DNA of 7,358 bases from Alphaproteobacteria bacterium. GTDB taxonomy: Bacteria > Pseudomonadota > Alphaproteobacteria > RS24. This document shows, in pieces, positions 1 to 5,900 of this stretch. The stretch covers positions 1-7,358 of the forward strand of contig JAPPQG010000025.1 in assembly GCA_028816945.1 (NCBI GenBank), in the 5' to 3' direction. The translations under genes were made by a program, and so were the position numbers. The notes below the pieces were generated by a model that was not told the origin of the DNA, ran no database searches, and worked only from the letters and a program-made list of their open reading frames with translations. How positions within the stretch are numbered: the first letter of the stretch is position 1; each line of letters opens with the position of its first letter.

Positions 1-54
1 TCGCAAGCTTTTTTACGGGCTTTTTAGTCGCAAGCTTTTTTACGGGCTTTTTAG
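1..54. repeat. 27-bp perfect tandem duplication at the window edge
   Basis: Positions 1-27 and 28-54 are identical. Each copy begins TCGCAAGC, carries two T-runs separated by ACGGGC, and ends in TAG. The unit length is a multiple of three, and in frame 1 each copy reads eight sense codons followed by a stop. The array could therefore be the duplicated 3' end of an upstream gene, or an intergenic repeat with weak terminator character (AAGC and GCTT arms before a T-run). The window begins inside or at the edge of the array, so the true copy number is unknown. Confidence 0.85.
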
Positions 55-115
55 TGCTACTTCTAGTTGCGCTCGTTTTTCTGTTCTGTGCCTTTGCCAT
101 AATAAACTCTATCTA

Positions 116-144
116 TGTAAAATTTCGAATCGACCTATTTTACA
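116..144. repeat. Inverted repeat with GAATC in the loop
   Basis: TGTAAAAT (116-123) is exactly complementary to ATTTTACA (137-144), with a 13-nt spacer holding CGAATCGA (126-133). The surrounding gene-free leader (55-204) is very AT-rich. It also carries AGCCTAT twice, 20 bp apart (145-151 and 165-171), each downstream of a TTTACAA (139-145 and 156-162). I see no coding region in 1-264. The inverted repeat may be an operator or simple AT-rich symmetry; eight-base arms in such DNA are only modest evidence. Confidence 0.5.
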
Positions 145-204
145 AGCCTATAGCATTTACAAATAGCCTATTACTGAAATTTATTTAATGAGTTGTAAAT
201 AAGG

Positions 205-242
205 GACGAATCACATATTTGTGAAACGAATCATTTTTTAAC
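205..242 (+). promoter_or_regulatory. Paired ACGAATCA boxes upstream of the adenine methyltransferase
   Basis: ACGAATCA occurs at 206-213 and 226-233, exactly 20 bp apart start to start, about two helical turns, so both would lie on one face of the DNA. The second box continues as CATTTTTTAAC to 242. A very similar block stands at 2063-2081 ahead of the second methyltransferase gene. Each box contains GAATC, a GANTC site. In alphaproteobacteria CcrM methylates GANTC, and promoter GANTC sites can link transcription to replication. They may instead be operators for a dedicated regulator, though no controller gene is present in the cassette. I could not identify a convincing -35/-10 pair here. 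Confidence 0.45.
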
Positions 243-264
243 ACCAATATAGTGGGGTTATATA

Positions 265-1380
265 TTGGCTTACCTTGATGTCGTAAATTTTGGGCAAGTT
301 TTCACACCACGATATATAGTTGATCGTATGTTTGCTCTGCGTAAAAATAAAGGGTGTGTTTTAGAGCCTTCCGCCGGAAATGGAGCGTTTTCCTCTATTT
401 TGGATAATGTCGTTGCCCTTGAAATCAACAAAAATTTGGCAGAAATTAGCAATGCAACTCATATAGATTTTTTTGCCTATCCAGTGGATAAGAAATTTGA
501 CACTATCATAGGCAACCCTCCCTATGTACGCTTCCAAGATATTATACCAGAAACAAAAGCCTTATTACCAAAAGGCTTTGACAAACGAACCAATCTTTAT
601 TTGTTTTTTATCGCGAAGTCCATAATGCATCTCGAAAAGGGCGGGGAATTGATATTTATTACCCCTCGTGATTTTTTGAAAGCAACAAGCGCGGCTCCTC
701 TCAATCGCCTTTTGTATAAAATGGGTACTATCACTGATTATGAAGAACTTGGCGATAGTTCTGTGTTCGAAGGATATTCACCTAATTGTGCAATATGGCG
801 ATGGGAGAAAGGCAAGAATAGCAGACGCATGAATGACGGTCGCCATTTTTGTTATCTCAATGGGCAATTATGGTTTGGAAAGCAGAGCAATTCTTGTCTT
901 GGCGATATATTTAATGTGAAAGTAGGGGCAGTGAGTGGTGCGGACAAAATATTCTCTAATAACAAAAAAGGCTGCACTGATTTTGTATGTTCTCATACTA
1001 TCAAAACAGGACATACAAGACGGATGATATATAATCGCTATGATCCTTTTCTTGACCCATATAAAGATATACTTATAAAGCGCCGTATAAGGCATTTTGA
1101 TATATCTAATTGGTGGGAGTGGGGGCGCGGTTATCATGTTTCTAACGAATCTAGAATTTATGTTAATTGTAAAACTAGAAATCCCAAACCTTTTTTCAGA
1201 AACTCTACGAAAGCTTATGATGGATCGGTGCTAGCACTTTTTCCTAAAAGCGATATTGACCTAGATAAGGCAGTAGAAACTCTTAATAAAGTGAATTGGG
1301 AAAATTTTGGTTTTGTTTGTGATGGGCGTCTGCAATTTACGCAAAAAGCACTTGAAAATGCACCCGTAGAACTATGCTAA
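265..1380 (+). CDS. Adenine-N6 DNA methyltransferase, gamma class (TaqI-like), of a type II restriction-modification system
   Basis: This 371-residue protein should transfer a methyl group from S-adenosylmethionine to adenine N6 within the cassette's target site. The gamma-class order is visible: motif X as FGQVFTP (9-15), the SAM-binding motif I as LEPSAGNGAF (33-42), and the catalytic motif IV as NPPY (84-87). Conserved hydrophobic strands around LEKGGELIFITP (123-134) follow. A divergent C-terminal half begins near VKVGAVSGADKIF (218-230) and probably holds the target-recognition domain. The start is TTG at 265: an in-frame stop lies at 250-252, and GGGG at 254-257 gives a suitable ribosome binding site. 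The rare start codon may keep expression low. The size is somewhat below M.TaqI (about 420 residues) but all core motifs are intact. The last 7 nt overlap the next gene, implying one transcript with the modification enzyme made first. Composition is about 35-40% GC in sampled lines, lower than tig, which suggests transfer. The target sequence cannot be read from the protein. Confidence 0.9.
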   Translation: MAYLDVVNFGQVFTPRYIVDRMFALRKNKGCVLEPSAGNGAFSSILDNVVALEINKNLAEISNATHIDFFAYPVDKKFDTIIGNPPYVRFQDIIPETKALLPKGFDKRTNLYLFFIAKSIMHLEKGGELIFITPRDFLKATSAAPLNRLLYKMGTITDYEELGDSSVFEGYSPNCAIWRWEKGKNSRRMNDGRHFCYLNGQLWFGKQSNSCLGDIFNVKVGAVSGADKIFSNNKKGCTDFVCSHTIKTGHTRRMIYNRYDPFLDPYKDILIKRRIRHFDISNWWEWGRGYHVSNESRIYVNCKTRNPKPFFRNSTKAYDGSVLALFPKSDIDLDKAVETLNKVNWENFGFVCDGRLQFTQKALENAPVELC

Positions 1381-2024
1381 ATTATCCCAAACCTTTATTA
1401 GAAATTGCTGATTTTCTGCGTAATTATGAAAAACTAAAACTTGTTAAAGATAGTGGTGATGGTCGTTTAGATTCGGCTGCCTCAGAGCAAGTAATTTTTG
1501 ATTTGTTAAAGAGAAAGTTCGGCATTCAAACCCCCGACACTAAGCGAACTTGGTATGATTTCAAAATTAAAGGATATTTTGTGGACCTCAAAATCACCGA
1601 ATATAGAACAGCCGACAATACAAATGCTAAAAAAGCAATATATTATGTTTTGACAGGTGATGACCCAAGTAATATTAGTGACCAAGAAGATAGGTTTTTC
1701 AAAAGTCTTAGCGAAAACATTCGAGAAAATGATAAAGATTATTATTATCTTATATTGGGCAAAAATGCGGACATAGGAACAGATGAAAGAGCTTTTGTCA
1801 CTTCGCTCCGCACTCTACCAAATGTTAGACCAAGCCGGAACAACATGCCATTTCAATGTGTTTGGCGGAAGTGTCTTAATAAAACTGTTGTGCGGAGTCA
1901 CAAAGAAGTTCAAAATTTTCTGCTTGGCAAATGGGGTGAAAGCATAAGTTTGGATATAAAAGTTCTCCAATCAGGCATGCCAACATATTTCCCGCAATAT
2001 ATTAAAGGAACAGATGCTGGGTAA
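1374..2024 (+). CDS. Probable type II restriction endonuclease, PD-(D/E)XK-like
   Basis: This 216-residue protein has no family I can name with certainty. Its place, overlapping an adenine methyltransferase gene by 7 nt (ATGCTAA) and followed by a second methyltransferase, makes it the expected cognate endonuclease cutting unmethylated target DNA. A plausible PD-(D/E)XK core is visible: E38 in a helix (ASEQVIFDLL), D62 in WYDF, and D71-L-K73 in YFVDLKIT, a strand-turn-strand layout. Aspartate rather than glutamate before the lysine, followed by Ile-Thr, resembles the IDIKTT segment of EcoRV as I remember it. The size (EcoRV is about 245 residues) also fits, but homology is only a suggestion. 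There are no membrane segments or signal peptide. No clear Shine-Dalgarno precedes the ATG, so translation probably depends on ribosomes terminating on the methyltransferase. Composition is AT-rich like its partner. Alternative: another DNA-binding accessory protein of the cassette. Confidence 0.7.
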   Translation: MLNYPKPLLEIADFLRNYEKLKLVKDSGDGRLDSAASEQVIFDLLKRKFGIQTPDTKRTWYDFKIKGYFVDLKITEYRTADNTNAKKAIYYVLTGDDPSNISDQEDRFFKSLSENIRENDKDYYYLILGKNADIGTDERAFVTSLRTLPNVRPSRNNMPFQCVWRKCLNKTVVRSHKEVQNFLLGKWGESISLDIKVLQSGMPTYFPQYIKGTDAG

Positions 2025-2062
2025 CAATAAAACGAGAAATTGCCTAATAAAACTATGAATGA

Positions 2063-2106
2063 GAGACGAATCATTATTAACTCGAACAATTATAAAACAT
2101 AGGGGA
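2063..2106 (+). promoter_or_regulatory. Shared GAATC element and ribosome binding site ahead of the second methyltransferase
   Basis: The 88-bp gap after the endonuclease gene carries GAGACGAATCATTATTAAC (2063-2081), which matches the block at 223-242 ahead of the first methyltransferase with one insertion/deletion and few changes. TATAAA (2091-2096) lies 17 bp after GAATCA, a -10-like spacing. A start from it would fall inside the strong ribosome binding site AGGGGA (2101-2106), however, so the true -10 may lie further upstream. The element implies that this gene has its own promoter, co-regulated with the upstream pair. Confidence 0.45.
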
Positions 2107-2111
2107 ATGAT

Positions 2112-3014
2112 ATGAACACGATTACGAAACCGCGCCCAAAGCGCGCAAAGCGTGTAGGTAAGCCGTTTATTGAAGGCGATAATTATCGTTTCTATGATAA
2201 ATCCTGCATGAATATGTCGCAACTGGCGGATGAGTCGATTGCGCTGACAATTACCTCACCGCCTTATTGGAATTCTATTGATTACGATATTCACACAAAG
2301 CAAGGCAAAGAGGCTTGGCACAGAGAACGTGCCTATCAGTCTTTTGGCGATACATTTGACTCTTATCTCGAAAACATTGCAACAGTTTTTCGCGAAGTGC
2401 TACGGGTGACAATGCCCGGCGGCTTTTGTGCGATTGTCATTGGCACAATACTCTATAAGGGTAAGCATTATCCAACGCCTATGAGAATAACCGAGAAAAT
2501 GCTTGGTTTGGGGTGGGAATTTCACCAAGATATTATTTGGAATAAATGCACGGGCGGTGTCAAGCGGGCAGGGTGTTTTATCCAACACCCAAGAGCGGGC
2601 TATTATTACCCCAACATTATGACGGAATATATTCTTGTTTTCCGCAAACCAGGCCCTATGCGGCGGGATAAAACACGACAGGCACTTGCCATTGATACGC
2701 TTTTTACGCGCGACATAGCGAATAATATTTGGCATATCGCGCCTGTGCCACCAAATACAATCGACCATCCCTGCCCTTATCCAGAAGAGCTTGCACGGCG
2801 GCTTGTGCTTTTATATTCGCAAAAAGGAGACAAAATACTAGACCCGTTTTTAGGCAGCGGGCAGACGGCCCTTGTCGCTGTGAAAAATAAAAGATATTGC
2901 ATTGGCTATGATATTGAAAAGACCTATCTCAAACTAGCCCATAAACGATTGGCAAGCCCACCGCCACCGCGCAAATTTAACTTGCTCCCTGTTTTTGAAA
3001 AACTCGCTGTCTAG
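2112..3014 (+). CDS. DNA methyltransferase, beta class, probably cytosine-N4-specific
   Basis: This 300-residue protein is a SAM-dependent DNA methyltransferase. The catalytic motif IV, LTITSPPYW (45-53), precedes the SAM-binding motif I, LDPFLGSGQT (243-252), which is the beta-class order. HPCPYPEELARRLV (219-232) is the usual motif X just before motif I, and QDIIWNKC (139-146) is another typical family segment. A Ser-Pro-Pro-Tyr-Trp catalytic loop is characteristic of cytosine-N4 enzymes, whereas adenine enzymes usually have DPPY, so m4C is the likely product. The N-terminus is basic (KPRPKRAKR, 6-14). The ATG at 2112 follows AGGGGA at good spacing. It probably belongs to the same cassette: an m6A plus an m4C enzyme would suit an asymmetric target whose strands need different modifications. 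The alternative is a solitary regulatory methylase. Parts of the gene have higher GC than the two upstream genes. It is not CcrM-like: the motifs and the length differ. Confidence 0.88.
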   Translation: MNTITKPRPKRAKRVGKPFIEGDNYRFYDKSCMNMSQLADESIALTITSPPYWNSIDYDIHTKQGKEAWHRERAYQSFGDTFDSYLENIATVFREVLRVTMPGGFCAIVIGTILYKGKHYPTPMRITEKMLGLGWEFHQDIIWNKCTGGVKRAGCFIQHPRAGYYYPNIMTEYILVFRKPGPMRRDKTRQALAIDTLFTRDIANNIWHIAPVPPNTIDHPCPYPEELARRLVLLYSQKGDKILDPFLGSGQTALVAVKNKRYCIGYDIEKTYLKLAHKRLASPPPPRKFNLLPVFEKLAV

Positions 3015-3105
3015 CCGCTATTTTCATTTTGCTTTATTTTTAGGGCAAAAAGCATTTCCCGTTGCCTGAAAATTGGTTATAGTGAGGGCAGGGGCGAACG
3101 CCTAA

Positions 3106-3171
3106 GCGCTACATGAGATAATCATGAGCGCTACATGAGATAATCATGAGCGATAGCATGAGATAATTATG
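3106..3171. repeat. Three-copy 22-bp tandem repeat
   Basis: Copies lie at 3106-3127 and 3128-3149 (identical, beginning GCGCTACATGAG and ending ATAATCATGA), and at 3150-3171 (degenerate, beginning GCGATAGCATGAG). They sit in the gap between the second methyltransferase and the small membrane-protein gene. The period of 22 bp is close to two helical turns. The upstream part of this gap (3015-3105) holds a weak hairpin (TGCTTT 3030-3035 with AAAGCA 3049-3054) and a short palindrome GGCG-AA-CGCC (3093-3102), but no clear terminator. There are no spacers, so this is not a CRISPR array. Confidence 0.85.
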
Positions 3172-3247
3172 TCAATCAAAAATAGCCCTTATTGCTGCCT
3201 ATCCCATGTTTGTTTGGGGCAGGCTTGTGCAAATGAAGGAGAGAGTT

Positions 3248-3592
3248 ATGGACTATAATTTTTTAGCAGATTTATTAAACAAATATCATACAATTGTGCC
3301 TTTTGTACAATTGATTATTATTCTTATGCCGCTAGGGTTGGCTTGGTTGCTGGTTGTTGTGCCTTTGCGGTTGATTATAAATTGGCGACTCGAACGCCGC
3401 CAAATCCCCGATAATGTGGTGCTTGCCTTTTCCCGTCATGGCAATCAACTGACTGTGACCATGCATAAAGATATTCAGCCCAACCCTTCCATATTGAAAG
3501 AAGCAATGGTGAAAGCGGCCAATATGCCCTTAATTGAAGGCAAGCGCATGTGGCGGCCGCGGGCAACGCATTGGCATGTCGTAAATAAATAG
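3248..3592 (+). CDS. Small single-pass membrane protein of unknown function
   Basis: I do not recognise this 114-residue protein. Residues about 16-45 form one long hydrophobic segment rich in Leu, Ile and Val (VQLIIILMPLGLAWLLVVV within it). A basic stretch follows (RLERR, 47-51) and then a soluble C-terminal half, so the tail most likely faces the cytoplasm. That tail (52-114) looks like a small mixed alpha/beta domain ending in a basic, tryptophan-containing region (KRMWRPRATHWH, 99-110). The ATG at 3248 was chosen because AAGGAGAG (3236-3243) sits just ahead of it. An in-frame ATG at 3206 would add 14 residues but has no ribosome binding site. The gene stands alone, downstream of the 22-bp repeats and convergent with glnA. 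Codon use looks like that of the host genes rather than the restriction cassette, so it is probably resident chromosome. Confidence 0.75.
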   Translation: MDYNFLADLLNKYHTIVPFVQLIIILMPLGLAWLLVVVPLRLIINWRLERRQIPDNVVLAFSRHGNQLTVTMHKDIQPNPSILKEAMVKAANMPLIEGKRMWRPRATHWHVVNK

Positions 3593-3628
3593 GGCGCAAT
3601 AGTGCTATGGGGCGCATGCTTTGCGCCC
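3592..3628. terminator. GC-rich hairpin between convergent genes, possible bidirectional terminator
   Basis: GGGCGCA (3610-3616) pairs with TGCGCCC (3622-3628) across a 5-nt loop. A second copy of the left arm, GGGCGCAA (3592-3599), can pair with TTGCGCCC (3621-3628) instead, giving two mutually exclusive stems. The hairpin is placed where the transcripts of the membrane-protein gene and glnA meet. Neither strand has a proper T-run after the stem, so it may stop transcription poorly or serve mainly to protect 3' ends. Confidence 0.45.
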
Positions 3629-3647
3629 GCCCGCATATTAAGAACAA

Positions 3648-5057
3648 TTAGGCCGAATAATATAGGTCAAACTCAACGGGATGCGGGGTATGTTCAAAGC
3701 GATAGACTTCCTCCCATTTCAGTTCGAGATAGCCGTCAATCTGGTCGTCATCCATCACCCCGCCTTTTTTCAAAAAGCCCCTATCGGCATCTAATGCCTC
3801 TAATGCCTCACGCAATGACCCGCACACTTGCGGCACATTTTTTAATTCCTCAGGGGGCAATTCATAAAGGTCTTTATCCATTGGCTCGCCCGGGTCAATT
3901 TTATTTTCAATCCCGTCTAATCCCGCCATCAGCATGGCTGTAAAGGCAAGATAGGGGTTTGCAGTTGGGTCGGGGAAACGCACTTCCACGCGTTTGCCAT
4001 TGGCCGAAGTTGCAAAGGGCAGACGGCAAGAGGCGGAGCGGTTGCGGGCTGAATAAGCCAATAAAACAGGCGCTTCAAAGCCCGGTATCAGGCGTTTATA
4101 GGAATTTGTAGAAGGGTTTGTCATGGCATTTATAGCGCGGGCATGTTTGATAATGCCGCCAATATAATAAAGGCATTCTTGCGATAAATCGGCATATTTA
4201 TCGCCCGCAAAGAGGGGCTTGCCGTCTTTCCAAATAGATTGGTGGCAATGCATGCCTGTGCCATTATCGCCATAAACGGGTTTCGGCATAAAGGTTGCCG
4301 TTTTGCCAAACGCATGGGCGACATTATGGACGACATATTTATATAATTGCAATTTATCGGCAATGGTGGTGAGTGTGTCGAATTTTAAGCCCAGCTCATG
4401 CTGTGCGGCGGCGACTTCGTGGTGGTGTTTTTCAACCTCGATTCCCATTTCCCGCATAACAGTAAGCATTTCAGAGCGCAAATCCTGTGCGCTATCAACG
4501 GGATTAACGGGAAAATAGCCGCCTTTGGTGCGGGGCCTGTGTCCCATATTGCCTGCCTCATAATCGGCGGCAGAATTATCGGGCAATTCCACACTATCAA
4601 GGCTAAACCCTGTATTATAGGGTTCAGTAGAAAAGCGCACATCGTCAAAGACAAAAAATTCCGCTTCTGGCCCAAAATAGACAGTATCGCCAATAGAAGT
4701 GGATTTTAGATAGGCTTCCGCCCGCAAAGCCATTGCCCGCGGGTCGCGGTTATAATCTTCCCCTGTCACAGGGTCGGTAATCGTGCAGAATATAGATAAA
4801 GTCGGCTGTGCGTAAAATGGGTCAAGACGGGCTGAGGCGGGGTCAGGCATAAGGCACATATCGGACTCATTGATAGCCCGCCAGCCGGCAATAGAAGAGC
4901 CGTCAAACATCGCCCCTTCTGAGAAAAAATCCTCATCAATCAGGCTTGCGTCTAATGTCACATGCTGCATTTTGCCGCGTGGATCGGTAAAACGCAAATC
5001 AACGAATTTGACCTCGTCGCTTTTAATTTGTTTAAGAATGGATGCAATATCTGCCAT
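3648..5057 (-). CDS. glnA: Glutamine synthetase, type I
   Basis: This enzyme makes glutamine from glutamate, ammonia and ATP in the cytoplasm, as the first step of the GS-GOGAT ammonium assimilation route. The full length of 469 residues is normal for the dodecameric type I enzyme. Visible signatures are the N-terminal FDGSS (51-55), metal ligands in GPEAEFF (129-135), HHHEV (211-215) and QHELG (219-223), the [12 protein letters not shown] segment (263-274), the glutamate/ATP-binding [10 protein letters not shown] (314-323), and ARNRSAS (337-343) with [15 protein letters not shown] (358-372). [12 protein letters not shown] (393-404) matches the adenylylation site, with Tyr398 as the modified residue, so activity is probably switched by a GlnE-type adenylyltransferase answering to PII. 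GGAGAA (5062-5067, read leftward) is the ribosome binding site. glnB lies 140 bp upstream on the same strand, and the two are very likely co-transcribed. Confidence 0.98.
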   Translation of the reverse strand: MADIASILKQIKSDEVKFVDLRFTDPRGKMQHVTLDASLIDEDFFSEGAMFDGSSIAGWRAINESDMCLMPDPASARLDPFYAQPTLSIFCTITDPVTGEDYNRDPRAMALRAEAYLKSTSIGDTVYFGPEAEFFVFDDVRFSTEPYNTGFSLDSVELPDNSAADYEAGNMGHRPRTKGGYFPVNPVDSAQDLRSEMLTVMREMGIEVEKHHHEVAAAQHELGLKFDTLTTIADKLQLYKYVVHNVAHAFGKTATFMPKPVYGDNGTGMHCHQSIWKDGKPLFAGDKYADLSQECLYYIGGIIKHARAINAMTNPSTNSYKRLIPGFEAPVLLAYSARNRSASCRLPFATSANGKRVEVRFPDPTANPYLAFTAMLMAGLDGIENKIDPGEPMDKDLYELPPEELKNVPQVCGSLREALEALDADRGFLKKGGVMDDDQIDGYLELKWEEVYRFEHTPHPVEFDLYYSA

Positions 5058-5081
5058 TTAATTCTCCGTATAATAGTTTTA

Positions 5082-5557
<476 letters not shown>

Positions 5558-5574
5558 TTAGAACATCTATAATA

Positions 5575-5591
5575 AGCATAAATCGTGCCAA
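5575..5591 (-). promoter_or_regulatory. Sigma-54 (RpoN) promoter of glnB-glnA
   Basis: Read on the - strand, the sequence is TTGGCACGATTTATGCT. It matches the RpoN consensus YTGGCACG-N4-TTGCW at all but one position (A for T in the -12 box). The invariant GG and GC are separated by exactly 10 bases. Transcription should begin near 5564, leaving a leader of about 28 nt with the glnB ribosome binding site in it. Sigma-54 with NtrC activation is the known mode of control for glnBA in many proteobacteria, so expression should rise under nitrogen limitation. Confidence 0.85.
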
Positions 5592-5647
5592 CTTAAAATG
5601 GGATTTAATCGATAAAAAACTGGTTAAAAGCGGGCATGTGGGTTATA

Positions 5648-5664
5648 TGCACCAGTTGTCTGTC
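5648..5664. promoter_or_regulatory. Possible NtrC enhancer half-site
   Basis: TGCACC (5648-5653) equals the left half of the NtrC consensus TGCACC-N5-GGTGCA. The right half (up to 5664) is degenerate. It lies about 84-100 bp upstream of the predicted glnB transcription start, a usual distance for an NtrC enhancer. With only one good half-site this is a tentative call, supported mainly by its position behind a sigma-54 promoter. Confidence 0.4.
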
Positions 5665-5703
5665 ATGGTTTTGTCATGCTTTTATCATATTTTGCATAAA
5701 AAA
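5662..5703. other. Helically phased T/A-tracts (probable curved DNA)
   Basis: Four-base T-tracts start at 5669, 5680 and 5690, and a six-base A-tract starts at 5698. The first three tracts recur every 10-11 bp inside the degenerate repeat GTCATGGTTTT, GTCATGCTTTT, ATCATATTTT (5662-5693). Tracts phased with the helix bend DNA. Here the bend would lie between or beside the NtrC-type sites and the sigma-54 promoter, where looping is required. I found no convincing IHF site. Confidence 0.5.
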
Positions 5704-5728
5704 TGCGCATATGCACAAAACTTATGCA
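5693..5728. promoter_or_regulatory. 36-bp co-centred dyad upstream of glnB
   Basis: TGCATAA (5693-5699) is the exact reverse complement of TTATGCA (5722-5728). Inside it TGCGCATATGCACA (5704-5717) is a second palindrome with one mismatched pair. Both have the same centre, between 5710 and 5711. Such nested symmetry about 130-165 bp upstream of the predicted sigma-54 start suggests an operator for a dimeric or higher-order regulator, NtrC being the obvious candidate because of the repeated TGCA/TGCGC ends. Its spacing does not match the textbook NtrC site, so another regulator is possible. Confidence 0.5.
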
Positions 5729-5836
5729 GATTTATACATTATTTGGGCTTGCATTTCGGTCACATAAGTGCAATCCCGTAAAGCAATTTTAGGCAAATAG
5801 GATGATTTATGCAAATGGCACTAGTCAAGCGGTGTT

Positions 5837-5865
5837 TTGCTTGTTATAGGGTTCAGGCATTATAT
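5837..5865 (+). promoter_or_regulatory. Candidate upstream promoter for tRNA-Leu
   Basis: TTGCTT (5837-5842) and TTATAT (5860-5865) are separated by 17 bp, a reasonable vegetative promoter. Transcription would start near 5872, giving a leader of about 48 nt before the tRNA. It competes with a second candidate closer to the gene at 5872-5900. Confidence 0.4.
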
Positions 5866-5871
5866 GTGCTA

Positions 5872-5900
5872 TTGCCATATATAGATTATCGTCATATATA
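5872..5900 (+). promoter_or_regulatory. Candidate proximal promoter for tRNA-Leu, within a 17-bp direct repeat
   Basis: TTGCCA (5872-5877) and TATATA (5895-5900) are 17 bp apart, placing the start about 13 nt before the mature tRNA, a common layout for tRNA genes. The region is built from two imperfect 17-bp direct repeats beginning CATATATAG (5876-5892 and 5893-5909, 14 of 17 identical), so the -10 box occurs in both units. Confidence 0.5.

Noticed and set aside
2112..3014. Idea that this gene is the cell-cycle methyltransferase CcrM, because GANTC sites lie in its promoter
   Set aside because: CcrM has an ADPPYN catalytic loop, about 350 residues and a characteristic C-terminal domain. This protein has TSPPYW, is 300 residues long and lacks that domain.
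3106..3171. Possible CRISPR array
   Set aside because: The 22-bp units are directly abutting, with no spacers, and no cas genes are nearby.
3206..3247. Upstream in-frame ATG as the start of the small membrane protein
   Set aside because: It has no ribosome binding site, whereas the ATG at 3248 follows AAGGAGAG at normal spacing.
3169..3258. A 29-codon reading frame from the ATG after the 22-bp repeats, overlapping the membrane-protein start
   Set aside because: Only a weak GAG precedes it and the peptide has no recognisable features; it could be a leader peptide, but nothing beyond the overlap supports that.
4385..4709. Open frames of about 100 codons on both strands within glnA
   Set aside because: glnA is a full-length, motif-complete gene here; these frames are its shadows, with no ribosome binding sites or recognisable protein features.
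5816..5830. A second, rightward sigma-54-like sequence, TGGCACTAGTCAAGC, with GG-N10-GC spacing ahead of tRNA-Leu
   Set aside because: The -12 box lacks both T residues (AAGC for TTGC), and ordinary promoters lie closer to the tRNA; sigma-54 control of a tRNA would be unusual.
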